Source: Campylobacterota bacterium (GTDB lineage: Bacteria > Campylobacterota > Campylobacteria > Campylobacterales > Sulfurovaceae). Taken from it: a stretch of DNA of 8,851 nucleotides. The stretch covers positions 1-8,851 of the forward strand of contig QMKU01000039.1 of the NCBI GenBank assembly GCA_003646525.1, given 5' to 3'. The position numbers and the translations under genes are program-made. Below, in pieces: positions 1 to 6,841 of this stretch (position 1 is its first letter; each line of letters opens with the position of its first letter). The notes beneath the pieces are model-generated. The model worked only from the letters and a program-made list of their open reading frames with translations. It was not told the DNA's origin and ran no database searches.

Positions 1-2
1 AT

Positions 3-104
3 ATCATCTCCGCATTAAGACTTCTTGACTATAAGAAGGTCAAAGTATTTACAGGGAGTTTGGGCAGTGTGGATGATGATATGAATTTCTCTGTCAATAG
101 ATAG
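3..104 (+). CDS. 3' end of an upstream gene, possibly rhodanese-like sulfurtransferase (partial)
   Basis: An open frame enters from the left edge and stops at TAG 102-104. It encodes about 33 residues, including ALRLLDYKKVKVFTGSLGS. The pattern of a short helix ending in LLxYKxVKV, then a strand and a G-S turn, resembles the C-terminus of rhodanese-type sulfurtransferases, where a line such as LRLLGYKNVKVYDGS follows the active-site loop. The catalytic Cys loop would lie outside the window, so the family call is tentative. The stop codon overlaps the Shine-Dalgarno sequence of the next gene, so the two genes are very probably cotranscribed and perhaps translationally coupled. The alternative is a non-coding tail, but the tight spacing argues against that. 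Confidence 0.45.
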   Translation: MISALRLLDYKKVKVFTGSLGSVDDDMNFSVNR

Positions 105-108
105 GAGA
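103..108 (+). promoter_or_regulatory. Ribosome binding site that fixes the GTG start of the YgiQ gene
   Basis: AGGAGA lies 6 nt upstream of GTG 115-117. The encoded N-terminus (MFIPTT, then KELGWQQLDVILVSGD) matches the usual beginning of YgiQ proteins, so GTG 115 is preferred over any downstream ATG. The site overlaps the stop codon of the preceding gene. Confidence 0.75.
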
Positions 109-114
109 TATTCA

Positions 115-1884
115 GTGTTTATACCAACTACCAAAAAAGAGCTCAAAGAGTTAGGCTGGCAACAGCTAGATGTGATACTTGTGAGTGGGGATACATATAT
201 AGATACTCCATATAACGGCATCGCCATAGTAGGCAAGATACTGATCAATGCTGGGTATCGAGTGGGTATAATAGCACAGCCCGATCTCTCAAGTGATGAT
301 GATATAACTCGCTTGGGAGAACCACTACTTTTTTGGGGGGTGAGTGCAGGACTTGTCGATAGTATGGTAGCCAACTACACAGCAACTAAAAAATTTCGCA
401 AACAAGATGACTTCACCCCCGGTGTTACCAATAGTCGCCGTCCCGATCGTGCAAGCATCAAGTATATCAACCATATCCGAAAAAATTTTAAAAATACCGT
501 ACCTATTGTACTAGGGGGTATAGAGGCTAGTCTGCGACGAGTGGTACACTATGACTACTGGTCCAACAAACTTAGAAAATCTCTACTCTTTGATGCCAAA
601 GCAGATATCTTGGTCTACGGAATGGCAGAAAAAACTATCGTAGAGTTAGCTGATACCTACAAGAGGGGTGACTCTCCAGAGAGTATACAGGGGCTTTGTT
701 ATATTGCCAAAGAACCCAAAGAGGGATATATAGAGTTGCCATCTTTTGATGAATGCAAAGCAGACAAGAGACAATTTATCAACTCTTTTCATCAGTTCTA
801 TAACAATAATGAACCAATAATTTCAAAAGGATTGTGTCAACTCCAAGATAGCAGATGGCTCATACAAAATCCTCCTCAAGACTATATGAGTGAAGAGCAG
901 ATAGATCAAGTATATAATCTCAAATATGAGAGAGATGTACATCCCTACTATAAAGCACAAGGTGAAGTAAAAGCCCTACAGACTATACAGTTTTCAGTTA
1001 CTACGCATCATGGATGTTATGGTGAGTGTAACTTTTGTGCTATATCTGTCCATCAAGGTCGCACGATACGCAGTAGGAGTCAAGAGTCCATAGTCAGTGA
1101 GATAGATGCTTTCAAGAAGCATAAAGATTTCAAAGGTATCATAAACGATGTAGGTGGTGCAACAGCCAATATGTATGGCTATGAGTGTAACAAAAAGATG
1201 AAAAGCGGTGTCTGCCTAGATATCGCCTGTACTAGCTCTACAGTCTGCCCTGTACTCAAGCCCGACCATAAGCCACAAATAGACATGCTTAAAAAGATCA
1301 GAGAGTTACCCCATATCAGAAAGGTATTTGTCAACAGTGGTATCAGATATGATCTGATCAATGAAGATAAAAAATATGGACAATCCTATCTAAAAACTCT
1401 CGTAGATCATCATATCTCAGGACAGATGAAGGTCGCACCAGAGCATACAGAGGATAAGATACTCAAGCTTATGGGCAAGCCAGATAAAGAGACACTCATA
1501 AACTTCAAAAAGAATTTTGATGATCTCAATAAAAAATCAGGTAAAAAACAGTTCTTGACTTACTATCTCATCGCTGCACACCCTGGCAGTCAAATGGATG
1601 ACATGCGGAGCCTAAAGAGCTTCGCCAATAGAGAGCTACAGCTAAATCCTGAACAGGTGCAAGTATTTATCCCAACACCTTCGACCTATTCGACACTGAT
1701 GTACTATACCGAGCTAGATCCATGGTCACGAAAACCTATTTTTGTAGAGAAAGATCAAGGCAGAAAACAGGAGCAGAAAGACATAGTAACTCAAAAGAGT
1801 GATATTTCAAAGGCTAGGAGATATGGAGCCAATGATAATAGCAAAAACAAATATGGAAGCCAGCAAAAGAGGAGAGGTCGCTAG
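115..1884 (+). CDS. ygiQ: YgiQ family radical SAM protein
   Basis: A 589-residue protein of the YgiQ radical SAM family, whose reaction is not well established. The N-terminal part (residues 1 to about 170) has the characteristic opening GWQQLDVILVSGDTYID and the stretch GYRVGIIAQPD, then a GGIEASLRR segment near 134-142. The radical SAM cluster motif is CX3CX2C with Cys301, Cys305 and Cys308 (CYGECNFC), which should bind a [4Fe-4S] cluster and S-adenosylmethionine. Downstream, VAPEHTEDKILKLMGKP and QVFIPTPSTYSTLMYYT are also family-typical. The C-terminus ends in a lysine/arginine-rich tail (QQKRRGR), which could contact nucleic acid; that is inference. The protein is shorter than the E. coli homologue, which I recall as over 700 residues, mainly because of a reduced C-terminal region. 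It starts with GTG behind a strong RBS, directly after a possible sulfurtransferase gene, and converges on prfA. Family assignment is firm; biochemical function is unknown. Confidence 0.93.
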   Translation: MFIPTTKKELKELGWQQLDVILVSGDTYIDTPYNGIAIVGKILINAGYRVGIIAQPDLSSDDDITRLGEPLLFWGVSAGLVDSMVANYTATKKFRKQDDFTPGVTNSRRPDRASIKYINHIRKNFKNTVPIVLGGIEASLRRVVHYDYWSNKLRKSLLFDAKADILVYGMAEKTIVELADTYKRGDSPESIQGLCYIAKEPKEGYIELPSFDECKADKRQFINSFHQFYNNNEPIISKGLCQLQDSRWLIQNPPQDYMSEEQIDQVYNLKYERDVHPYYKAQGEVKALQTIQFSVTTHHGCYGECNFCAISVHQGRTIRSRSQESIVSEIDAFKKHKDFKGIINDVGGATANMYGYECNKKMKSGVCLDIACTSSTVCPVLKPDHKPQIDMLKKIRELPHIRKVFVNSGIRYDLINEDKKYGQSYLKTLVDHHISGQMKVAPEHTEDKILKLMGKPDKETLINFKKNFDDLNKKSGKKQFLTYYLIAAHPGSQMDDMRSLKSFANRELQLNPEQVQVFIPTPSTYSTLMYYTELDPWSRKPIFVEKDQGRKQEQKDIVTQKSDISKARRYGANDNSKNKYGSQQKRRGR

Positions 1885-1932
1885 CAAGGGATTTTTATTA
1901 GGGGAGTCAAATAGCTAATTTTTCGATCAGAA

Positions 1933-3000
1933 CTACAGTCCTGCCTCTTGGATCGCTTCCATCTGTGCATGTGCTATGAGCGGATCAATGACAAGCTTAA
2001 GATTGCCATTGTTCATGATATCATCGAGTGCATAGAGTGTCAGACCTACACGGTGGTCGGTGAGTCTATTTTGTGGGTAATTATAAGTTCTGATCTTTTC
2101 GGATCGGTCGCCTGAACCCACTTGAAGTTTTCTCTGGCTAGATGTCTCATCTAGTTGTTTTTGGAGTTCTGCTTCATAGACTCTAGCCTTGAGTACTTTC
2201 ATAGCTTTATCACGATTTTTGTGTTGAGATTTTTCATCCTGAATAGCGACAACAATGCCAGTCGGGACATGGGTCAACCGTACAGCTGAATCCGTTGTAT
2301 TGACTGACTGACCACCACATCCACTAGAGCGATAGACATCCATTTTGACCTCATTGGGTTTGATATCCACTTCTACATCATCCACTTCTGGAATAATCGC
2401 TACAGTAATGGCTGAAGTATGGACGCGACCTTGTGTTTCTGTGTCTGGGACTCGCTGCACACGATGGGTTCCTGCCTCGTACTTGAGCTTGGAGTAAACC
2501 CCTTCACCTTTGATCTCGGCGATGAGCTCCTTGTATCCTCCTGCAGTTCCTTCGTTGGAGCTGACCAATTCGACTCTCCAACCTACTTGCTCTGCAAAAC
2601 GCAAATACATCTTGAATACATCAGCGACAAAGAGGGCACTCTCGTCTCCTCCAGCCCCAGCTCTGAGTTCCAAGAAAATATTTTTATCATCATTTTTATC
2701 TTTTGGAATCATGAGTATCTTGATCTCATCTTCCAGTTCTATTAGTCTGGGTTCCAGCTCATTGAGCTCTTCTTTTGCCAAGTCACCAAGCTCAGGATCG
2801 CCTAGAAATTCTCTGTTTTCTTCGATGGCATCCGATGTTTCTATATATTCATTTGCTTTCTCTACCAAGAGAGACAGACCAGATTGCTCTCTTCCTAGAT
2901 CAGTCATTCTTTTGATATCAGACGCAATATCTGGAGCACTGAGAAGTGTACTTATCTCGTCATACCGACCAATAAAGGGTTGAAGTTTTTCTTTGAACAT
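1933..3000 (-). CDS. prfA: Peptide chain release factor 1 (RF1)
   Basis: This encodes the class I release factor that reads UAA and UAG in the ribosomal A site and triggers hydrolysis of peptidyl-tRNA. The 355 residues fit the usual length of about 350-360. The codon-recognition tripeptide of RF1 (PxT) is seen as PDT at residues 185-187 within [18 protein letters not shown]. The catalytic GGQ is at 229-231 within [20 protein letters not shown]; its glutamine is normally methylated by PrmC. The PxT tripeptide separates it from RF2, which carries SPF. The ATG at 2998-3000 has a weak GGA 5 nt upstream. It lies 93 bp downstream of rpsT on the same strand, so the two probably share a transcript. 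I recall the same pairing in other Campylobacterota. No clear intrinsic terminator is visible in the short gap to the convergent YgiQ gene. Confidence 0.97.
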   Translation of the reverse strand: MFKEKLQPFIGRYDEISTLLSAPDIASDIKRMTDLGREQSGLSLLVEKANEYIETSDAIEENREFLGDPELGDLAKEELNELEPRLIELEDEIKILMIPKDKNDDKNIFLELRAGAGGDESALFVADVFKMYLRFAEQVGWRVELVSSNEGTAGGYKELIAEIKGEGVYSKLKYEAGTHRVQRVPDTETQGRVHTSAITVAIIPEVDDVEVDIKPNEVKMDVYRSSGCGGQSVNTTDSAVRLTHVPTGIVVAIQDEKSQHKNRDKAMKVLKARVYEAELQKQLDETSSQRKLQVGSGDRSEKIRTYNYPQNRLTDHRVGLTLYALDDIMNNGNLKLVIDPLIAHAQMEAIQEAGL

Positions 3001-3021
3001 AGGTTTCCAATTTATATAGAA

Positions 3022-3063
3022 TTTTTGAGTGGCAGAGGTCTCAGTTGTCTACACACTCAAAAA
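3022..3063. repeat. Inverted repeat between rpsT and prfA
   Basis: TTTTTGAGTG (3022-3031) is exactly complementary to CACTCAAAAA (3054-3063), with a 22-nt loop. It lies in the 93-bp gap downstream of rpsT and upstream of prfA. In the direction of transcription (minus strand) the T-run precedes the stem and the A-run follows it, so this is not a standard intrinsic terminator. It may instead be a processing or attenuation element that lowers prfA output relative to rpsT, or act as a 3' end stabiliser. The stem has only four G-C pairs, so its stability is modest. Confidence 0.45.
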
Positions 3064-3093
3064 AACTGAATGAGTAGATATAAGGGAGGAGTT

Positions 3094-3363
3094 TTATGCC
3101 GCTTCGACACTATTTACAAGTTTGTGAAGACGACTGACTTTTCTAGCCGCAGTCTCTTTCTTGATAAAGCCTTTGCTGACTAGTGAGTGAATCTGCTTAT
3201 TGGCACTCTTGAATACCTCTTGAGCAACCACTTTGTCGCTTGCCTCTACTGCTGTATGCACAGCTTTGACTATATTTTTGAGCTTGGTTCTGTAATATCT
3301 GTTTCTTTCAGTTTTTACAGCAGTTTGCAAAATACGCTTTTTTGCTGATTTATGTTGTGCCAT
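3094..3363 (-). CDS. rpsT: 30S ribosomal protein S20
   Basis: S20 is a primary 16S rRNA-binding protein of the small ribosomal subunit. The 89 residues match the family length, and the N-terminus [20 protein letters not shown] followed by [15 protein letters not shown] is diagnostic. The rest is a basic, helical sequence with [20 protein letters not shown] near the C-terminus, which is also typical. The ATG at 3361-3363 is preceded by AAGGAA (3371-3376 on the plus strand) with 7-nt spacing, supporting this start. It is the first gene of a probable rpsT-prfA unit and lies about 190 bp from the DUF1090-like gene on the same strand. S20 is known to limit its own translation in some bacteria; nothing in the sequence here shows that directly. 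Confidence 0.97.
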   Translation of the reverse strand: MAQHKSAKKRILQTAVKTERNRYYRTKLKNIVKAVHTAVEASDKVVAQEVFKSANKQIHSLVSKGFIKKETAARKVSRLHKLVNSVEAA

Positions 3364-3432
3364 TATACCATTCCTTTTTTATTCTCTCGATTTGACCATA
3401 TTTAATAGTCATGAGTGTAATTAGTGGGCGCA

Positions 3433-3438
3433 TGATAG
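3433..3438 (-). promoter_or_regulatory. Candidate -10 box for rpsT-prfA
   Basis: On the minus strand the hexamer TATCAT follows a T-rich run (TTTAATCTTTTTTTAGC), the pattern described for vegetative promoters in Campylobacter, where a T-rich upstream region replaces a clear -35. It would give an rpsT leader of about 60-65 nt. It lies in the gap between the DUF1090-like gene and rpsT, where a promoter is expected. Assigned by eye only. Confidence 0.3.
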
Positions 3439-3556
3439 CTAAAAAAAGATTAAATAGTTATTAAAGAATCGTATATGTGCCTCATTCAACCAAACCTAAG
3501 GCTAACCCAACGAGATAAACACGCCTATGTTTCAAAAATTATTGAATTTATTGGAC

Positions 3557-3964
3557 TTATCGTAGTTCTTTTAACTCTTGTTCTAGTTTTTCTATTTTTC
3601 TATTCTCTTCAGACATTTTGGTTTTATATTTTTCTATTTTGTCAGGTCTGTTGTCTCTCACTGCTTCTTTATAATCCTCACTATCTTCTTGCAGATCTTT
3701 TTTTGTATCTTTGATTTTATCTTCTAGATCTTCTATTAGCTTCTCATCCGTGCAGTATGTGGTAACTTTTTCCAATGAAATTTGCAAACCTTTTACTCTG
3801 GATCTGTTTTCTTTCTTCTTTGCTATGGCTATATCTTTTTCTATATGGCAAATTTTCTTTTTACAGCCACTCAACTCACCGCAATTATTTTGTGTATCAG
3901 CTAGAGCATGGGCACTTAACAACAATGCAACAATCACCTGAATTTTTAATATTTTCTTCATCAT
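3557..3964 (-). CDS. Secreted DUF1090 (YqjC-like) small protein
   Basis: A 135-residue predicted periplasmic protein of unknown function. Residues 1-22 form a signal peptide: basic MMKKILK, a hydrophobic core IQVIVALLLSA, and cleavage after AHALA before DTQ. The mature part begins with a Cys-rich segment (Cys28, Cys34, Cys39) and has a fourth cysteine at 71. Its layout matches DUF1090: CKKKICHIEKDIAIAKKKEN, then RVKGLQISLEKV, then CTDEKL. Residues 72 to the end are strongly charged (E/K/D-rich) and probably form a helical coiled coil. Two Met codons open the frame; AAGGAA (3973-3978 on the plus strand) is 8 nt from the first and 11 from the second, so the first is preferred. It has its own likely promoter in the gap after glnS. 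The four cysteines suggest disulfides in the periplasm (inference). Confidence 0.75.
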   Translation of the reverse strand: MMKKILKIQVIVALLLSAHALADTQNNCGELSGCKKKICHIEKDIAIAKKKENRSRVKGLQISLEKVTTYCTDEKLIEDLEDKIKDTKKDLQEDSEDYKEAVRDNRPDKIEKYKTKMSEENRKIEKLEQELKELR

Positions 3965-4016
3965 AACAAGATTTCCTTTTAAATTATAATTTTTGTAATA
4001 GAATAAACTGGAAAGT

Positions 4017-4022
4017 ATTATA
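4017..4022 (-). promoter_or_regulatory. Candidate promoter (-10) for the DUF1090-like gene
   Basis: The minus strand carries a perfect TATAAT within CTGATATAATACTTTCC, in the 105-bp gap between the end of glnS and the DUF1090-like start. Transcription from here would give a leader of roughly 45 nt containing the AAGGAA ribosome site. No good -35 is seen 17 bp upstream, as is common in Campylobacterota. Confidence 0.45.
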
Positions 4023-4069
4023 TCAGATTAGATGCATTGTTGACACTATCCAAAATATTTCCAATCAAT

Positions 4070-6322
4070 TTATGACTTCAACTTCTCCACCACAAGTTCA
4101 TTTACTATTTTGGGGTTTGCTTTGCCTCCTGTAGTTTTGAGGACTTGACCGACAAAGAAGCCCAAGAGCTTGCCATTACCTGCTTTGAACTTAGCGACAT
4201 TGTCTGGATTTTTTGCAATGACCTCATCGATAATAGGCAATATTTTAGAGGGGTCGTTTATCTGTATGAGTCCTTTGGTTTCAACTATTTGTATTGGGTT
4301 TTCTCCACTTTTTGCCATCTGTTCAAATACTTGTTTGGCAATTTTACTTGAGATAGTCTCATCATCCACCATTTTGACAAGCTCTGATATTTGCTTTGCG
4401 TTAAATTTAAGCTGACTCACTTCTCTCACTTTCAACTCTCTAGCCACTTCATTACTCACAATATTAGCTAAACCCACAGGACTATCAAGCTGCTTTAAAG
4501 CCTCTTCATAAAATGATGATAGATTTTTATCACGAGCTAGCGTATTGGCTATTTCACTGTTTAGTTTAAGTTCACCAGTGTACTTGTCAAATAGTGCTTG
4601 TTCAGCTTCACTCATAGGTACCACTTCACCGTCTATTTGTACTTTTGGAATTTTAGATATAAGTACTTCTGGAATCACTTTTCTTTTTTTGCTCCAAGAG
4701 TCCTTGAGGCTGACAATTTTATTGAACACAGGGTTTTCATCAGTGTAGAGGGTAGGGTCAGCATAAAAATACCCCTGTCTCTCAAACTGGAATCTCTCAT
4801 CAAGTCTATCTGTTATCACAGCAGGCTCAATAAGAGCATTTTTAATAACTTTTAAAGAATCAGGGTTTATATCTTCTACTCCCTCAGGAGCTTCATTTGC
4901 GAATAGTCTGTCATAGAGCCTTACTTCTACTGCTTTAGCCTCTTTGGCACTCACCCACTGGATAGCGCTTTTGATCTTGATACTACTAGTGTCTGAACCA
5001 CTTTTTGACTCTGGGTAATACTCTGCTTTTATCTCTGTGACATTACCATTAGCATCTTTAATTATTTCCTTGCAAGAGATGATATAGGCATGTCGCAGTC
5101 TCACCGGTTGTTTAGGAGTAAGACGAAAGTAACCTTTTGGAGGGTTTTCTATGAAGTCATCTCGCTCAATGTAAATCTCCCTAGAAAAAGGCAACTTCCG
5201 TGAGCCCTCTTTGGGTACATCATGTGGATAGTATGAAGCATCAATCTCTTCAGAGCCATTATAATTTTCGATCGTTACTTTTAGTGGATCAAGTACGCAC
5301 ATAACTCGTGGTACTTTAGTATTTAGATCATCTCTTATACAAAATTCAAGCTGTGCGACATCGACCATTGAGTTTGCTTTTGCTATACCTATTTGATCAC
5401 AGAAATTCAAGATAGATTCTGCTGTATAGCCTCTTCTTCTATATCCTGCAATTGTAGGCATACGAGGGTCATCCCAGCCACTAACTTGTCCACCTTTAAC
5501 CAATTCTAAAAGCTTTCTTTTGCTCATAACTGTGTAGTTAATACCTAGTCGTGCAAACTCATACTGATATGGTCGTGACATCGTTAGCCCAAGAGTATCA
5601 AGTACCCAATCATAAATATCACGGTTGTTTTCAAACTCTAGCGTACAAATAGAGTGAGAAATACCTTCAATATAGTCAGCCAAGCAGTGAGCAAAGTCAT
5701 ACATTGGGTAAATAGACCACTCATCTCCCGCTCTAAAGTGATGCGCGTGTCTAATACGATACAGAAGTGGGTCTCTCATTTTCATATTGGCGGCAGACAT
5801 ATCTATCCGTGCTCTCAATACATGCTCGCCATCTTTAAACTCACCTTTTTTCATCCTCTCAAAAAGGTCTAGGTTTTCTTCAATGCTACGATCACCATAT
5901 TTGCTTCGTTTTCCTGCTTGGGTAACAGTCCCACGATATTGACGAATTTCCTCTTCGGTGAGACTATCAACATATGCCTTGCCCATTTTGATAAGCTGAG
6001 TAGCATAATCATATAACTTAGGGAAATAATCAGAAGTGAAAAATACATTATTACCCCAGTCAAACCCAAGCCACTCTACAGCATCTTTGAGAGCCTCAAC
6101 ATATTGCGTATCTTCTTTTGTGGGGTTAGTGTCATCCATTCTGAGGTTGCAGTGACCATGATAGTCGCTTGCAATACCAAAATTGATACAGATAGATTTG
6201 GCATGTCCAATGTGTGGGAAGCCATTGGGCTCTGGAGGAAATCGTGTTATGACCTCTCTGTATTTGCCTGATTTTAAATCCTCTTCAACTATTGTGCGTA
6301 AAAAATCTTTACTTTCTCTCAT
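4070..6322 (-). CDS. glnS: Glutaminyl-tRNA synthetase with C-terminal GatB/YqeY-like domain
   Basis: This encodes the class I synthetase that charges tRNA(Gln) with glutamine using ATP. The class I signature appears as PPEPNGFPHIGHAKS (HIGH at 37-40), and the KMSKS-type loop as VMSKRKL (Met266 to Lys270). SGWDDPRMPTIAGYRRRGYT (281-300) and DDTNPTKE (63-70) are GlnRS-typical. The catalytic and beta-barrel anticodon domains fill about residues 1-565, the length of the E. coli enzyme. Residues from about 570 to 750 are an added domain like the tail of GatB and YqeY: ISELVKMVDDETISSKIAKQ, KGLIQI, GFFVGQVLKTTGGKANPKIV. In Deinococcus GlnRS a similar appendage helps bind tRNA. Many Campylobacterota lack GlnRS and amidate Glu-tRNA(Gln) with GatCAB, so acquisition by transfer is likely (inference). 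The ATG at 6320-6322 has a weak AAGG 9 nt upstream. Confidence 0.96.
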   Translation of the reverse strand: MRESKDFLRTIVEEDLKSGKYREVITRFPPEPNGFPHIGHAKSICINFGIASDYHGHCNLRMDDTNPTKEDTQYVEALKDAVEWLGFDWGNNVFFTSDYFPKLYDYATQLIKMGKAYVDSLTEEEIRQYRGTVTQAGKRSKYGDRSIEENLDLFERMKKGEFKDGEHVLRARIDMSAANMKMRDPLLYRIRHAHHFRAGDEWSIYPMYDFAHCLADYIEGISHSICTLEFENNRDIYDWVLDTLGLTMSRPYQYEFARLGINYTVMSKRKLLELVKGGQVSGWDDPRMPTIAGYRRRGYTAESILNFCDQIGIAKANSMVDVAQLEFCIRDDLNTKVPRVMCVLDPLKVTIENYNGSEEIDASYYPHDVPKEGSRKLPFSREIYIERDDFIENPPKGYFRLTPKQPVRLRHAYIISCKEIIKDANGNVTEIKAEYYPESKSGSDTSSIKIKSAIQWVSAKEAKAVEVRLYDRLFANEAPEGVEDINPDSLKVIKNALIEPAVITDRLDERFQFERQGYFYADPTLYTDENPVFNKIVSLKDSWSKKRKVIPEVLISKIPKVQIDGEVVPMSEAEQALFDKYTGELKLNSEIANTLARDKNLSSFYEEALKQLDSPVGLANIVSNEVARELKVREVSQLKFNAKQISELVKMVDDETISSKIAKQVFEQMAKSGENPIQIVETKGLIQINDPSKILPIIDEVIAKNPDNVAKFKAGNGKLLGFFVGQVLKTTGGKANPKIVNELVVEKLKS

Positions 6323-6359
6323 TGTAATTAAGCCTTTTTCTTTTAAAACTTTTATATGT

Positions 6360-6370
6360 ATTGTATTTTA
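6360..6370 (-). promoter_or_regulatory. Candidate -10 region for glnS
   Basis: On the minus strand the sequence GATAAAATACAATAC contains two overlapping -10-like hexamers, TAAAAT (6365-6370) and TACAAT (6360-6365). Either gives a leader of about 30-40 nt before the glnS ATG. The surrounding sequence is very AT-rich, so the exact box is uncertain and no -35 is obvious. Confidence 0.3.
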
Positions 6371-6383
6371 TCAAATTTAGTAC

Positions 6384-6414
6384 TTATAGTCTCTTAGGAA
6401 GCTCCCAAAAACAA
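6384..6414. repeat. Imperfect direct repeat, left copy
   Basis: TTATAGT is followed, after 5 nt, by AGGAAGCTCCCAAAAACAA. The right copy (6932-6958) has TTATAGT, 1 nt, then AGGAAGCCCCCAAGAACAA. The 19-nt cores (6396-6414 and 6940-6958) agree at 17 of 19 positions. The two copies bracket the hairpin cluster. Confidence 0.55.
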
Positions 6415-6609
6415 GTTGACAGTTCACAGATCCAAAACTCAACAGACAATAGAATCCCCTTCCCACTCAAGGTAATTTAAAATAAAGAATGAACTATCTA
6501 CAGAAAGAAGTCAGGTTTCTCTTTCTCTATAATATTCAGCAAAAGCTCAATCCAATTTTTATCCTGCTTTTGACCAATAAATATCGGCATCCTTTATGTC
6601 CAATAAAAG

Positions 6610-6712
6610 GTAGTTTACAATGTTGCAGGTGCGACCATGTCGCACAAGTGATGATCTGCTCGTATGACACGGTCACACCTACGAAATCCAATAAGTTTAA
6701 AGTGTAAACTAC
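6610..6712. repeat. 103-bp imperfect palindrome with 10-bp terminal inverted repeats (MITE- or REP-like)
   Basis: GTAGTTTACA (6610-6619) is a perfect inverse of TGTAAACTAC (6703-6712). The left arm continues without a break: 6620-6641 pairs with 6666-6687 at 17 of 22 positions, including 13 of 15 between AGGTGCGACCATGTC (6627-6641) and GACACGGTCACACCT (6666-6680). A 15-nt stretch (6688-6702) bulges out of the right arm. Both C-A mismatches in the 15-bp core become G-U pairs if the minus strand is the RNA. TCCAATAA precedes both outer arms (6599-6606 and 6687-6694). No target-site duplication is obvious, and no transposase lies within the window. Confidence 0.6.
6629..6645. repeat. Perfect 7-bp hairpin inside the larger palindrome
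   Basis: GTGCGAC, loop CAT, GTCGCAC. This compact G-C-rich hairpin uses bases that also pair in the larger 6610-6712 fold, so the two structures are alternatives. No T-run follows, so it is not an intrinsic terminator. Confidence 0.6.
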
Positions 6713-6723
6713 TTATGATGGTA

Positions 6724-6783
6724 GGGGTCTGGTGATTTGTGATGCGTGAAGCGTAGCGAATGCATCATGAATCACCCGACCTC
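6724..6783. repeat. Long stem-loop, 22-bp arms with one true mismatch as plus-strand RNA
   Basis: GGTGATTTGTGATGC (6731-6745) pairs with GCATCATGAATCACC (6762-6776) around a 16-nt loop. Beyond a single T-C mismatch (6730/6777) the stem continues with GGTC (6726-6729) and GACC (6778-6781) plus two more pairs. The non-Watson-Crick positions at 6738/6769, 6739/6768 and 6725/6782 are G-T, so plus-strand RNA would pair through them with G-U wobbles. The sequence GTAG (6721-6724) sits at the foot of the stem, as in REP elements moved by RAYT transposases. The loop contains GAAGCGTAGCGAA. Confidence 0.6.
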
Positions 6784-6815
6784 GGCTAAGCAAGATTAAC
6801 GACTCAACCGAGGTC
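6778..6815. repeat. Stem-loop overlapping the preceding one (alternative pairing)
   Basis: GACCTCGG (6778-6785) is a perfect inverse of CCGAGGTC (6808-6815), and the arms extend to 10 bp with one mismatch. GACC 6778-6781 is also used by the outer stem of the 6724-6783 hairpin, so the two full structures cannot form at once. No T-run follows directly. Confidence 0.55.
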
Positions 6816-6841
6816 AAGTTTTGAAATATTGCCTTGTTTTA

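Noticed and set aside
1897..1925. Possible terminator between convergent YgiQ and prfA genes (ATTAG/CTAAT followed by TTTTT)
   Set aside because: The stem is only 5 weak pairs with a 13-nt loop, too unstable to call a terminator, although one would be expected in this gap.
2419..2983. Plus-strand frames of 108 and 157 codons opposite prfA
   Set aside because: They are antisense to a firmly identified RF1 gene, serine-rich and without family features.
3475..3714. Plus-strand frame with a hydrophobic stretch that could look like a membrane protein
   Set aside because: It overlaps the DUF1090-like gene in antisense; the hydrophobicity comes from reading A-rich lysine/glutamate codons backwards as T-rich codons.
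3982..3990. TATAAT-like hexamer on the minus strand just upstream of the DUF1090-like gene
   Set aside because: It sits so close to the ribosome site that transcription would begin within it; the TATAAT at 4017-4022 is better placed.
4040..4045. TTGACA on the plus strand, a perfect -35 hexamer
   Set aside because: No -10 hexamer lies at proper spacing downstream and no plus-strand gene follows.
6489..6707. 72-codon plus-strand open frame in the intergenic region
   Set aside because: It has only a weak upstream purine run, no recognisable family or domain pattern, and its second half runs through the 103-bp palindrome, so it is best explained as chance.
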